This document shows positions 11,626 to 24,224 of a stretch of 64,000 nt of DNA, piece by piece. The notes below the pieces were generated by a model that was not told the origin of the DNA, ran no database searches, and was given only the letters and a program-made list of their open reading frames with translations. The DNA comes from Sepiola atlantica. Lineage: Eukaryota > Mollusca > Cephalopoda > Sepiida > Sepiolidae. Positions within the stretch are counted from its first letter, which is position 1. Each line of letters starts with the position of its first letter. The stretch spans positions 27,548,269-27,612,268 of the forward strand of contig OY744525.1 in NCBI GenBank assembly GCA_963556195.1. The letters run 5' to 3'. Both the position numbers and the translations under genes were made by a program.

Positions 11626-11942
11626 GGCACAATCATGTTGACACACCGGTTCCCGTTAGATAACCGAAGTTAAGCAACGTCGAGCATGGCCAGTACTGAA
11701 TCGGTGACCATTTGGGAATACCAGATGCTGTATGTGCTCTCTGCTTATCTTGACATTGTTTCCAGTCGTCTTGAACTACTTGCTATTGGAATCAAGCAGT
11801 GCCGACTCAGGAGAGGTGTTGTTGGGGATTGCGCAACCCTTGCAATTACAAATTCACGCGCGGGCAGCCCCTGATGGGGCACTCATATGTCGAAATCGAC
11901 GGGAGAATCCATCATGTATGTATGTATGTATGTATGTATGTA
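11619..11942 (+). mobile_element. 5S rRNA-headed SINE (SINE3 type)
   Basis: The first 120 or so bases follow eukaryotic 5S rRNA closely in order: tacggcacaatcatgttga, caccggttcccgttagataa, ccgaagttaagcaacgtcga, then gtactgaatcggtgacc and tgggaataccagatgctgta. Internal promoter sequences of 5S genes lie in this region. From 11743 a 200-bp unrelated body follows, ending at aatccatc and a TATG tail (11916-11942). A functional 5S gene would end at the T run near 11740; here the homology passes into a body and a microsatellite tail, which is the SINE3 arrangement. The homology is diverged, so activity is unlikely. Confidence 0.8.
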
Positions 11943-11999
11943 TTATGCAATTTGATTGGAAAATGGTGGGGAGTGGAACAATAAAAAGCACCAGTGCAA

Positions 12000-13300
12000 C
12001 ATAAGGAGTGCAGCATTACCTACCCCTGTTCAATACATTTAAACAGACTCTCACCAGAGCGCGTCAGACCCGAATTATCTATCATTTTTTGTGACGGGAG
12101 AGGGCGCTATGAAACATGGTATAAAAAGCATCGCACAGAAAAATTCACTCCTTTTCTTCCGGGTTTGGCCATGACAATCACACCTCAAAAGACTCCTCTT
12201 CCCTCTTTTTTATACACCTGGCTTGGCAGCTGAAAACACCTCTAACAACATGTGTGCGTTCACATAAACACATAAAGACACTATTCGGTATGTAAGACTT
12301 TCCTCACTACTTACACACGCACACATCATTTGCAGACACTCATTAACTCATCTTCATGAACACAATTTCATAGCAAACCGAGTCGGGTTGTATACTTCAC
12401 TGTTTTCATGTTGGTACTTTGTTTCCATTGGTATTTCATTGCTTGTATTTGAACATATAAAAATAAGGAGGAGATGCAGACAAACGTTGAACACAAACCT
12501 AATTCTATAAATAAAAAGAAAATCATTTTTTAAAATTTAAAATCAAGTTAGTTAATTAAGTACTCTTCTCACAGACCAAAACTTATCCGTTGGCAGTTGT
12601 CTTTCTTAGTTTCAAAAGGAAATGATTGTGTAAAGCTAATATATATGAAGTCACTATTTTGTATGTTGTGTTATCGTGGGTAACATACATGAGAGTCGAA
12701 AAAGGGGAAAAAGACAAGAGTAAAGAAACAATTGGATTTACATACACATTTATTCTCACATAAACAGTTTGTACAAGACAAACGTAAAACGGGGGATACG
12801 AAACATGTAAGGTGGTACTTAATATGATATACAAAGAGAGAACAATAGACATTAAGACAAAAGAAAGAATACATTACAGTCCCAATACAATCTATAAAGA
12901 CATGTGTTGGCAGGCTTGTAGATAGAAAATATTCATGGAAAATGTATAAGTAAATAATTACTTACATTTGTGTTAGCTTAGGCAACTGCCACAAAAAAAG
13001 ATGTCTAGCAGACACAGTGTCAAAGTTTTAAGAGGTCATGCAAATATGGCAGCTGGTCAGACATGTCTGACGGTCTTGAAGTACCAACCAGAAAGAAGAT
13101 TAGATCTTGTCCTAACGTCCGCACATGCGTGGACGAGTTTTCTTGATCTCCGAACAGGAGAGCACATTTCCCTAAGTTGGGCAGAATAATTTAAGAAAGA
13201 TAACTCGGATATCAGTCCAAAGGGGAATCACTCAATTAATTCATGGGACACATCCGATTTTATTACTCGTGTAAAGTATTAAAACTTAAACTTTTGAAAA
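12000..13300. other. unassigned stretch
   Basis: Less AT-rich than its surroundings in places (12040-12240, 13000-13190), but no reading frame shows a recognisable domain and no RNA gene was seen. It lies just upstream of the 73-bp satellite. Confidence 0.4.
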
Positions 13301-13309
13301 AAAACCTAA

Positions 13310-16300
13310 ACTATACATTTTTATTTATATTTTATATTAAAATTTGCAAACCAAAACATGATGCAATATAAAATTAATAAAATCATTTATTAATTTTATA
13401 TATTTTATATTAAAATTTGCAAACCAAAACATGATGCAATATAAAATTAATAAAATCATTTATTAATTTTTTATATTTTATATTAAAATTTGCAAACCAA
13501 AACATGATGCAATATAAAATTAATAAAATCATTTATTAATTTTTTATATTTTATATTAAAATTTGCAAACCAAAACATGATGCAATATAAAATTAATAAA
13601 ATCATTTATTAATTTTTTATATTTTATATTAAAATTTGCAAACCAAAACATGATGTAATATAAAATTAATAAAATCATTTATTAATTTTATATATTATAT
13701 ATTAAAATTTGCAAACCAAAACATGATGCAATATAAAATTAATAAAATCATTTATTAATTTTATATATTATATATTAAAATTTGCAAACCAAAACATGAT
13801 GCAATATAAAATTAATAAAATCATTTATTAGTTTTATATATTATATATTAAAATTTGCAAACCAAAACATGATGCAATATAAAATTAATAAAATCATTTA
13901 TTAATTTTTTTATATTAAAATTTGCAAACCAAAACATGATGCAATATAAAATTAATAAAATCATTTATTAATTTTATATATTTTATATTAAAATTTGCAA
14001 ACCAAAACATGATGCAATATAAAATTAATAAAATCATTTATTAATTTTTTATATTTTATATTAAAATTTGCAAACCAAAACATGATGCAATATAAAATTA
14101 ATAAAATCATTTATTAATTTTTTATATTTTATATTAAAATTTGCAAACCAAAACATGATGCAATATAAAATTAATAAAATCATTTATTAATTTTTTATAT
14201 TTTATATTAAAATTTGCAAACCAAAACATGATGCAATATAAAATTAATAAAATCATTTATTAATTTTTTATATTTTATATTAAAATTTGCAAACCAAAAC
14301 ATGATGCAATATAAAATTAATAAAATCATTTATTAATTTTTTATATTTTATATTAAAATTTGCAAACCAAAACATGATGTAATATAAAATTAATAAAATC
14401 ATTTATTAATTTTATATATTATATATTAAAATTTGCAAACCAAAACATGATGCAATATAAAATTAATAAAATCATTTATTAATTTTATATATTATATATT
14501 AAAATTTGCAAACCAAAACATGATGCAATATAAAATTAATAAAATCATTTATTAGTTTTATATATTATATATTAAAATTTGCAAACCAAAACATGATGCA
14601 ATATAAAATTAATAAAATCATTTATTAATTTTTTTATATTAAAATTTGCAAACCAAAACATGATGCAATATAAAATTAATAAAATTATTTATTAATTTTA
14701 TATATTATATATTAAAATTTAAAAACCAAAACATGATGCAATATAAAATTAATAAAATAATTTATTAATTTTTTTATATTTAATATTAAAATTTGCAAAC
14801 CAAAACATGATGCAATATAAAATTAATAAAATCATTTATTAATTTTATATATTATATATTAAAATTTGAAAACCAAAACATGATGCAATATAAAATTAAT
14901 AAAATCATTTATTAATTTTTTATATTTTATATTAAAATTTGCAAACCAAAACATGATGCAATATAAAATCATTTATTAATTTTATATATTATATATTAAA
15001 ATTTGCAAACCAAAACATGATGCAATATAAAAATTAATAAAAACATTTATTAATTTTTTATATTTTATATTAAAATTTGCAAACCAAAACATGATGCAAT
15101 ATAAAATTAATAAAATAATTTATTCATTTTTTATATTTTATATTAAAATTTGCAAACCAAAACATGATGCAATATAAAATTAATAAAATCATTTATTAAT
15201 TTTTTATATTTTATATTAAAATTTGAAAACCAAAACATGATGCAATATAAAAATTAATAAAATCATTTATTAATTTTTTATATTTTCTATTAAAATTTGA
15301 AAACCAAAACATAATGCAATATAAAATTAATAAAATCATTTATTAATTTTTTATATTTTCTATTAAAATTTGCAAACCAAAACATGATTCAATATAAAAT
15401 GAATAAAATCATTTATTAATTTTTTATATTTAATATTAAAATTTGCAAACCAAAACATGATGTAATATAAAATTAATAAAATCATTTATTAATTTTTTAT
15501 ATTTTATATTAAAATTTGCAAACCAAAACATGATGCAATATAAAATTAATAAAATCATTTATTAATTTTTTTATATTAAAATTTGCAAACCAAAACATGA
15601 TGCAATATAAAATTAATAAAATTATTTATTAATTTTATATATTATATATTAAAATTTAAAAACCAAAACATGATGCAATATAAAATTAATAAAATAATTT
15701 ATTAATTTTTTTATATTTAATATTAAAATTTGCAAACCAAAACATGATGCAATATAAAATTAATAAAATCATTTATTAATTTTATATATTATATATTAAA
15801 ATTTGAAAACCAAAACATGATGCAATATAAAATTAATAAAATCATTTATTAATTTTTTATATTTTATATTAAAATTTGCAAACCAAAACATGATGCAATA
15901 TAAAATCATTTATTAATTTTATATATTATATATTAAAATTTGCAAACCAAAACATGATGCAATATAAAAATTAATAAAAACATTTATTAATTTTTTATAT
16001 TTTATATTAAAATTTGCAAACCAAAACATGATGCAATATAAAATTAATAAAATAATTTATTCATTTTTTATATTTTATATTAAAATTTGCAAACCAAAAC
16101 ATGATGCAATATAAAATTAATAAAATCATTTATTAATTTTTTATATTTTATATTAAAATTTGAAAACCAAAACATGATGCAATATAAAAATTAATAAAAT
16201 CATTTATTAATTTTTTATATTTTCTATTAAAATTTGAAAACCAAAACATAATGCAATATAAAATTAATAAAATCATTTATTAATTTTTTATATTTTCTAT

Positions 16301-16650
16301 TTAAATTTGCAAACCAAAACATGATTCAATATAAAATGAATAAAATCATTTATTAATTTTTTATATTTAATATGAAAATTTGCAAACCAAAACATGATGT
16401 AATATAAAATTAATAAAATCATTTATTAATTTTTTATATTTTATATTAAAATTTGCAAACCAAAACATGATGCAATATAAAATTAATAAAATCATTTATT
16501 AATTTTTTATATTTAATATTAAAATTTGCAAACCAAAACATGATGTAATATAAAATTAATAAAATCATTTATTAATTTTTTATATTTTATATTAAAATTT
16601 GCAAACCAAAACATGATGCAATATAACATTAATAAAATCATTTATTAATT
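13310..16650. repeat. 73-bp satellite with higher-order duplications
   Basis: About 46 tandem copies of a 73-bp unit containing gcaaaccaaaacatgatgca and ttaataaaatcatttattaa. Monomers differ by marker variants (gatgtaat, attagttt, a short linker, gattcaat, cataatgc). The variants recur in fixed order at two offsets. Markers at 13652 and 13831 reappear at 14376 and 14555 (724 bp). Markers at 14684, 15311 and 15386 reappear at 15621, 16247 and 16323 (936-937 bp). So blocks of about 10 and 13 monomers were duplicated. An isolated monomer relic sits at 16895-16970. Confidence 0.97.
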
Positions 16651-17494
16651 TTTTTTTTCTTAGGCAAAACTTTCGATAAATATATAATTTTCAAGCAAGA
16701 CTTTTTCCTTTTTTTCCTTCATTTTGTTGGTATTAACCCCAGGGGGGGACAATCCAAAGTAAAGACAGAAACAATGTACGTTAAGTTGTTAGAGACGACT
16801 GTTTATTAAGGTCAATCCCAAGCGATGTGTTGCACTGGTTGGCACGTATTTGAATAAGGAAATTGATCATATCTTAAGAAGCATCCATGTGTATGAATAT
16901 TTTATATTAAAATTTAGAAAACCAAAACATGATGCAATATGAAATGAAGAAAATCATTTTTTTTTTTTTATTAGACTTTACAGAGTTTACTTTTTTCATA
17001 ATTAGATCAATACCTAGAAAAAATGTCTCTTAAAAAGGCTTAGTCTAGCACTGCGCCATGATTACAGTTCTATAATGATGTATTGAGAACAAGGAGAAGA
17101 TACAGGGGGACATAGAGAACCTCTCAAATTGGGCAGACAGCTGGCAGTTAGAATTGAACATAGACAAGTGTAGTGTCATGCACATCGGCCAAAATAATCC
17201 TAGATACACATACCATATGCGATACAACAGTGGTGAATACCAAGAGCTACAAGAAAGTGAGATAGAGAAAGATTTGGGTGTATACATTGACAATAAACTA
17301 ACCTTTCACCATCATGTTAACCAAACAGTTCTGAAAGCGAACCGGACACTTGGTGTCATCAAACGTACCTATGCAAGTAGGGACAAATGTGTCATAAATA
17401 AGCTGTATACAACGATGGTCAGACCTATTCTGGAATATGGAAATGCCCCAAGGATTCACCAGTATGCTGGAGATAGTGATAAGTTGGAGAGAGT

Positions 17495-18150
17495 GTAGCA
17501 GTTTCCTACAAGCCGCCATATTGTTTAAATATCAATAACTTCTTAGCTGCCTGCTGATTGGTTCAGGCAAACTACTTCCTCCTTGATTTGACCAATCAGT
17601 GGCCTTCTTTTAGGCGAATCTCGGATGGCTAGCATAATTATATAAACATTTGACCACCATCCGCCTGTTCTCTTTTACTTCTGTGGTACGAGACGACACC
17701 TCTCTCTCTTTTATTCTTTGACATTGCCCTACACACGTCCCCACTTTCTGGGGATGCAACAGACATTTTCCCGGGCCTTTGGCCCTGGGTTCGACTTCGA
17801 CAAGAAGCTTAAATGGCTACTGCTTCATACACGTGGACTTGATATAACACACACACACACACATAATTGCTTACATGTGAACTGACTTTCACACCGGTGT
17901 ACAAACACACATACTTGCATATACATATGGACGCATCCTAACATCATAGTCGGTGTACAAACATTTAATATCAGTAACAATTCTCTTTTCCCCACTGGGG
18001 AATTATAACCACAGGAAATTCCTAGCTTTTGCCTTCGTCCATACTTATGGACATGCTAACCTCTTTCCCTTTTGTTCACGTACTAACGAGAAAGACTCAA
18101 TAAAGTTGTTATTAAATGCGAGAATGAGAGTTTGTCACTTTTATTCTAAA
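17495..18150 (+). mobile_element. solo-LTR-like insertion in LINE
   Basis: A 656-bp segment splits the CR1-like coding frame and is flanked by AGAGT at 17490-17494 and 18151-18155, a likely 5-bp target duplication. It starts at gtagcag (or tgtagcag if one base is shared), has a TATA-like attatataaac at 17637 and a polyadenylation-like aataaag at 18098. Size and signals suit a solo LTR, but it does not end in a clean CA, so class is uncertain. A related gtagcag-start sequence with similar cacacgtggactt and cacatgaact blocks lies near 28623-28880. Confidence 0.45.
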
Positions 18151-18559
18151 AGAGTATAATGAAGGGCTACAAGATTATGCACAGAAATCAAGGACCTACC
18201 TTATGAGACAAGACTGAAAGTGCTGAAGCTGCCTTCACTGTACTACAGGAGAGAAAGTGGGGATATGATCCAGGCGTACAAGATCCTGACTAAAAAAAAA
18301 CAATGTTGACCAAGAAAAACTACTACCACTCCACCATTCATCCAGAACCATGGGTAACTCCTTGAAGCTTGTGAAATAGTAAGGAAGACTGAATATAAGA
18401 AAGTATTCATTCGGACTTTGAGTAGTTAGCAGCTGGAATTCCCTACTAGACGGTGTGAACAGTGCCAGAACAGTGAATGACTTTAGAACTAAACTAGACC
18501 AGTATTGGAGAGACAGACTCTATATGAACAACCCATTGCATGCACTCCATAGTCTAGAT

Positions 18560-18753
18560 CAGAGGTCTTCAAAGTGGGGGTCGTGATCCCCAGGGGAGTT
18601 GCGTAACCATAGAAAAGGAGTCGCCAAAATTATAACTATGGAATTTTTAAAATAATATTCAACTTATTTTTTATTTATAAAAAATTTTGGTGGGTCACGA
18701 AAAAAATTTTTTTCCAAAAAGGGGTCGCGACAAAAAAAGTTTGAAGAGCACTG
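18560..18753. mobile_element. hAT-type MITE with perfect 8-bp target duplication
   Basis: A 194-bp element starting cagaggtcttcaaagtgggg and ending ttgaagagcactg. The ends form imperfect terminal inverted repeats starting CAG(A/T)G, with ggtcgtga and tcgcgacc further in. It is flanked by GTCTAGAT at 18552-18559 and 18754-18761. TIR start, size and 8-bp duplication match non-autonomous hAT transposons. It sits in the 3' UTR of the CR1-like LINE, so it is younger than that copy. Confidence 0.92.
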
Positions 18754-18816
18754 GTCTAGATGACACACAAAGAAGACGTGATCGGGAGTTACAGGCATGA
18801 GACTTTTTCCCTTAAG

Positions 18817-18877
18817 AATGTATGTATGTATGTATGTATGTATGTATGTATGTATGTATGTATGTATGTATGTATGT
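18817..18877. repeat. TATG microsatellite
   Basis: About 15 TATG units at the 3' end of the CR1-like LINE, probably its expanded tail. Confidence 0.95.
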
Positions 18878-19602
18878 GAGGTGGCAGTGGTAAAGCAGAT
18901 ACTGACAACGATTGAAGAGCAGGATGTTCCAAATTTGAATCCAATCAGTTTCATAGCACCACTTTTACTATGGATGTTGGCAAACTTTATGTGGTCCTTT
19001 AGCTGGGAAAAGCCGATTTTAGGTGTTTGAAAGCTAATTTTAGATGAGATAAAGACAGGAAGAAAGGAACGAGGATAAGTGCATTGGTTTGTGTAACTTT
19101 TCTTTTGAACGTAATACAATTGAACAACACGGTGCACAGACGGGTAATAGTCTTATGTAGGAGAAACACGGGAACAAAATGAAAGATAATACATTGGGTT
19201 GAGTATGTGTTGACAAGGCGAAATAATCATTTTCTCGCGTTCGTAGATTCTCTGCTGGGCCGACAGCAGAGAATTGCAGGATCACATCTTGTCTGGTTGG
19301 GAAACGATCTCGAACTGAGGTACTCTGTCGACCACGTGATCCGGCTTTAGTGATCATGTGTGAATCTCATTACACGTAGACGTGCACCTGGTGAAGAGGC
19401 GATAATTCGCCAAGCCAAATCACAACTCACACAGATCGACAGAAAATAGTTCATTCATGTAACCTGCTACAGTCCCTCCTGTAAGTACCTGATTCTATGA
19501 TTCTAGAAAGAACGAAGAAAAGCAATGCCAACAACAAAATTGGGCCAATCAAAATTCGTCGCATGCTGATTCATGCAAAATTACATTTTACTATGATTTA
19601 AA

Positions 19603-19690
19603 ACTATAGTTCTCAACCCTTCAGTGGGTTATGAAATAAATGAATTGGGTTGCAAAATAAAAATGGATTGCAAAAATAAATAAATAAAAA
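19603..19690 (+). mobile_element. hAT-like terminal fragment
   Basis: tatagttctcaacccttcag followed by tgggttatg resembles the outer end of hAT MITEs. No matching second end was found. Confidence 0.3.
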
Positions 19691-19719
19691 AACAATGCAC
19701 TATAATTTCATGTTTTGTT

Positions 19720-21745
19720 ATGTTCACTCCTCAGTTTATATTTGTAACACCCTCCTCTTGACTAGAGAGAAAACTCTAGAATCAGAATCTCAAATCTATA
19801 TGTGCTTTAGATTAACCTTACAACACAGCGTTAGTTACTTATATTTCATCTACTGTTCTCCTTCGACTCAGAACTGTACCCGGCTCGACTTTGTCTCTGA
19901 TAGCATAGATGCAGCACTCTCATTAAATCTGAGCACCCAAATACATGTATTTGGGGATTTTAATGTCCACCATCATGATTGGCTTGGATTCTCCAGCTAT
20001 ACAGACACAGCTGGTAACAGCACGAATAGTTTCTCCATTGCACACTCCCTTTCACAGGCTGTCACTTTCCCGACCCGCCTCCCAGATCGTGAGGATCAGC
20101 AAGCCTCATTTCTCAGCCTCATTTCTCAACTTATTCTTGATCACACTGGCAAAGGCTTGGGTGACGGATGCCGATAGCCCACACGGGAATGCTGATCACC
20201 TTGTGATAATGGTTGATATCACCCTAAAGTCTCGCCCCCCCCCCAAGCCGAACAGTCGTTACTCAAAATAACAAGATACTTCAAACAGGCAGATTGGGAA
20301 TCCATCAAAGATCACATCAGAGACGCCCTATGAGTAAAACCTGATCAGTGTGCAAATTAGATAACTGAATGGATTAAAGCAGGCATTGAAGCATATGTCT
20401 CCACACAGAAATTCTATAGTAAGCACCATTCTCCCCATTAGTTCACTTTGACCTGTGCAGCTGCTATTGCTCAGACTCCCTTCTAAATTCCCCATTGCGG
20501 ACTGAAGCCATACTTGATGACTTGATCATCCATGAATTCAACCGCCATAAGTCAACTACAAATAGACATAAATTTATAGTATCAAGAAATCATTGTAAAA
20601 TTGTAATAGCTGTGGCTAAGAGAAGGTATACTGAGATGCCCAGAAAACGCACTGAGTCACAGAAATTAGGAACTTGCGATTTCTGGAAAAGCTGTAATAG
20701 TATGGTGAATAATGGGCAATCATCAATTCCCCCACTATCAAACCACAATGATGTCATTTGCACGGCAACTGATAAGGCTGAACTACTTGTCCAGCGATTT
20801 GCCTTGAACTCTACCTTGGACTCCGCAAACCACTCCCTCCCAAATTTCCCATTGCGGACTGAAGCCACACTTGATGACTTGATTATCCCCCCTTTCCATA
20901 TCCGGGATATCATAGAAAACCTTGACACCTTCAAACATGTGGGCCTGAACTTATCCCTGTCATAGGAATAAAGAAATGCTCTGCTGAGCTGGCCCGTGTC
21001 CTCTCCAAACTCTATAACAAATGCTTTGCCAAATCTTACTTCCCTGATAACTGGAAATATCCTAACGATCATCTCTGAATGCATATACCATACATTGGGG
21101 AAGGCAAGTGATACTAGGGAGGTAGCGCTTGATATATCTAAAACCTTTGACAAGGTCTGGCATGAAGGTCTTCTCATAAAAATTAATTTGTATGGTATTA
21201 CTGGATGGATATTTAATATAATTTGATCCTAGCAAAAGAAAGATCCATATATCCAAACAACATGACATTAATGCGGGTGTGCCCCAGGGATCGATTCTTT
21301 GACCGTTATTGTTCTTGATTTTCATGCAATTGTGTACGCGATGGGTATATTTGCTGATGATACAATACTCTATTCTCAACATATGGATAAAACAAACATG
21401 CACATATCCAAGGCAATGGCTGAATCCTTAGAAAATGATCCCCAGTCTGTAGTTGAATGCGGACATAAATGGATGGTATCATTTAATGCCACGAAGACAA
21501 AGTTCCTTTCTTTTAACAATTATAAAAACCTTTTCAACTAACGATTGCCATGGCTAATAGCACCCTATCTGAGAGTCAAACATTTAAACACCTCGGCCTA
21601 ACATTCACACTAAATATGAATTGGAACAAATAGATAGAAGATACTGCCAAGGCTGCTGCAAGGAAAGTGGGCTCCCTCTACCGTGCTAGAAAACTTCTCT
21701 TACCGGCCAGTATCCTATATCTCTACAAAGCCACCATCTGCCCAT
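19720..21745 (+). pseudogene. LINE family 2 ORF2: endonuclease and reverse transcriptase, degenerate
   Basis: The longest LINE relic in the window. 19860-20260 encodes an apurinic-type endonuclease C-terminal half: IYCSPSTQN, then HVFGDFNVHHHDWLGFSS (GDFN is a conserved block), LSQAVTFPTRLPD, and NADHLV, matching the SDH block with S changed. A spacer follows, then reverse transcriptase blocks: SYFPDNWKYP (21040), LDISKTFDKVWHEGLLIK (21130-21180, block with the first catalytic Asp), GVPQGSI (21275), FADDTILYS (21350-21375, the catalytic DD pair), then KVGSLYRARKLLLPASILYL and YKATI (21665-21735). Frames shift repeatedly. It stops at 21745, before the CCHIW block. Confidence 0.85.
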
Positions 21746-21914
21746 AATAAATGAAAAATTATGAAATAACATTAGCAATACTAAAATGCATACGTTAATC
21801 CAAATATCAATTTTTAGCTATAAAAAAAATTGGTTTTAACTGTATCGATTTGAAAGACGGATGACAGTAAAGAATCAATCAGGAAATGCTCTCCTTGCAG
21901 ACATTTTTTTTAAT

Positions 21915-22700
21915 TACTTTAATTCACCCCAAACAAGGCACATTGCTCTTGAGACATAAGGGGCTACTGTGAATTAAGGGGCCAGATATATAGGAGTTGT
22001 GCAACGTGATCTTTGTTCACATTACATTTAACTTTTTGCATGTTGGCACAGTCATGGAAACAAGGGCAGGGAGGCAATTCTAAAGGCAGTTTGAGTAAAG
22101 AAGCTATTAGAGTAGAAAGCCCTACGTCATCTGGTGACCTCCACAGTGAACGGATGGAATTTAGCTGATTATCGGGTTGGTCAGGTGTATTTATCTCAAA
22201 AGGGCACCAGAGCAGCAAGTTCATCGGAGCACATTCCTTTGAAGTACTTGTAAAAGAAGCACAGGGATGCAATACTGCGGCGATGGGACAGGGGCTGCAG
22301 ATATAGCTTAGAGGGCAGTGCAGTACCTATTAGATTAGAGACTCCTTTTTTGGACCCTGTCTAAGAGGAAGAGACTAGTGGTTGGTGCACCAGCCCAGAT
22401 GTGACAACAATACTCCATGCATGGGCGGATGGTGGCTTTGTAAAGATATAGGATACTGGCAGGTGTGAGAAGTTTTCTAGCATGGTAGAGGGAGCCCATT
22501 TTCCTTGGCAGTAACTTCAATGTATTTGTTCCAATTCATGTTACCTGTGAAGTTTAAATGATAGACTCTCAGGTAGGGTGTTATAAGCCATGGTAATCAG
22601 TGGTTGAAAAGGTTTCTTATAATTGTTAAAGGAAATGAGCTTTGTCTTGTCAGCATTAAATGTTACCATCCATTTATGTCTTCCATTTTAGATCTGGAGT
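21915..22700 (-). pseudogene. LINE family 2 3' half, minus strand
   Basis: Minus-strand copy of the region from the FLSFNN-like block (near 22650) through KMGSLYHARKLLTPASILYL and YKATIRPCMEYCCHIWAGA (22520-22390), LQPLSHRR, ECAPMNLLLWCPFEI (22220) and the 3' signature with cccttatg and ccttgtttggggtgaa (21970-21925). It faces the plus-strand copy ending at 21745; the two share about 500 bp of homologous coding sequence, so the pair could fold. Confidence 0.85.
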
Positions 22701-22939
22701 TAAAGTCACTCCTAAGAGCTTATTAAAACAAAGAGCTTCTTGAAGGAGAGCGCTATTCGTTTAAACTGGAGCAAGTGTCTGAGCGTTGGTGGTGAAAGAA
22801 GAGAAGCTTGGTTTTCCCCCATTGTATGACATGCTCCAGATCAGAAGAGAGAGAATCAGCAGGATCTTGTCGTGATAACGTTGGCCGCATCGTCTGAATA
22901 ACAGCTGTCATATGTAGCATCAGGACCGGCGGGACACTT

Positions 22940-23630
22940 ATAAAAGTGGGAGAGGCTCTCCTAAAAAGTGGGAGGGGGGCCGGTTAAACACATGCATATA
23001 TAACTTCATTATTGATGACCGTAAAGTGGGGGGGGGGGCTTGAGCCCGCTCCCCGGTGCCGCCGTCCATTAGCATACAACTGTGGCAGACCAGGCTGAGT
23101 CTGCATGACCCATTGGTTCTCTGATGCATTCCAGAATGTCAGACTCCCAAATCAAAAATATTTCCAAACTGTTCCATAGTCTCAATACATTTCCTATACT
23201 TAAGTTGTAGGCTACATGCTTTTTTATGATGAGCTGTGTCTGAATTTTTTGTGTTCAGGACACCTTCAAAATCTTTAACACACTGGGAGACATCCGTACC
23301 TGCTAACCTAAAGATCTGTTGTGACAGAATTATCCCAGTTATCTTCTTTTTGGTCCAAAGAAAAACAGAGAAGTAATAGGGAATATGCCTTTTGCTAAAA
23401 TAGCTGAAGAGACATTACAGGTGGGCCCAGTATGTGCGCATCAATCAATGTTCATTAAGAACTGACCGGGCATGACCAAATGTTAATAGTTGTGCCTGCG
23501 ACAATATTTCAGTCAACTCGAATCACATAACAGCTTTCCAATCATCTGATAAACTTTGTCCTCAACATGCAATTCTCTGACCATGAGAATCAATTCCTCT
23601 TATACAGACACATGGAAAAGTCCCTATTTA
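22940..23630. other. unassigned stretch
   Basis: Contains a short G tract (23029-23038) and the inverted-looking pair gtgggagaggctctccta and aagtgggaggggggc. No coding or RNA feature recognised. Confidence 0.4.
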
Positions 23631-23735
23631 CTTGCCTGTCCACGAGGGCAGAGTTAGACACAAGGTAGGTTTTTAATATGGGGAAAATCGAACTACCCCA
23701 AAAAGGGGCACTCTGGATTGAAACAGAAATTAAAA
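23630..23735 (-). mobile_element. U2-SINE family B, 3' part
   Basis: Minus strand: aatttctgtttcaatccaga-gtgcccctttttggggtag, a ttccccatattaaaaa centre, then ccttgtgtctaactctgccctcgtggacaggcaagta. It abuts the next family B copy, so the two may be one tandem or nested insertion. Confidence 0.65.
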
Positions 23736-23940
23736 TACTTGCATCCTAATCAATCCCAACGAGGGCAGAGATAGACACAAGTTTATAATATAGGGAAAAT
23801 TCAGCTCTCCAAAAAGAGACATTCTGGATTGGAACAAAAATTTAAATTGCCTCAGTCTAGAAGGATTTCTCCTTCAATGACCTTGCACAGAATAGATGAA
23901 GTGTAGTATCAGAACAGATACTATTGGCTGATATGTACCA
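23733..23940 (-). mobile_element. U2-headed SINE, family B
   Basis: Minus strand: the 5' end near 23940 has ccaatagtatctgttctgat and a second tagtatc-like block (23905-23930), in place of a clean U2 head. The body follows with gaaggagaaatccttctaga, ctgaggcaatttaaatttt, ccagaatgtctctttttgga and the tail with cttgtgtctatctctgccct. The U2 portion appears rearranged. Confidence 0.5.
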
Positions 23941-24053
23941 AAGACATCACACTGGCCAGGATTAAAAAAAACTATGTACCTTGTATAGTGAACCGTATTA
24001 CATGATATACCATAGCAGCAGGGGTTGCTTTTTGGGGGTTAAAGGGGAATAAA

Positions 24054-24082
24054 CAACCCTAACCCTAACCCTAACCCTAACT
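24054..24082. repeat. short interstitial telomere-like repeat
   Basis: Four AACCCT units, followed by aactgcctaaggtttcag. Too short to be a telomere. Confidence 0.8.
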
Positions 24083-24224
24083 GCCTAAGGTTTCAGTTTT
24101 TATTTTTTATGGCCATCAACTGATTGAAACATTTCAAGAATTTTTAAATTTTATTTTGTAAATTGACCAACCTCACAAATTTGCATTAACTAAATTATAT
24201 ACAGTAAAAATATCCCAAATTGTT

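Larger units (their letters stand above)
17080..18880 (+). pseudogene. CR1-like LINE, reverse transcriptase C-terminal half, interrupted twice
   Basis: The first part (17100-17494) encodes NLSNWADSWQLELNIDKCSV, EIEKDLGVYIDNKLTFHHH, LKANRTLGVIKRTYAS and MVRPILEYGN, the standard blocks after the reverse transcriptase core of CR1/L2-type LINEs. It breaks after LERV at 17494. The continuing protein (RATRLCTEIKDLPYETRL, LKLPSLYYRRESGDMIQAYK) resumes at 18160. The 656-bp gap is an LTR-like insert. The 3' part runs to an A-poor end with a TATG tail (18817-18877) and holds a hAT MITE at 18560-18753. Confidence 0.85.

Noticed and set aside
11619..11742. Functional 5S rRNA gene
   Set aside because: Diverged at several conserved positions and fused to a SINE-like body rather than ending in a T run.
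12583..13189. Short open frames of 62 to 89 codons
   Set aside because: No domain or conserved pattern; composition not distinct from non-coding flanks.
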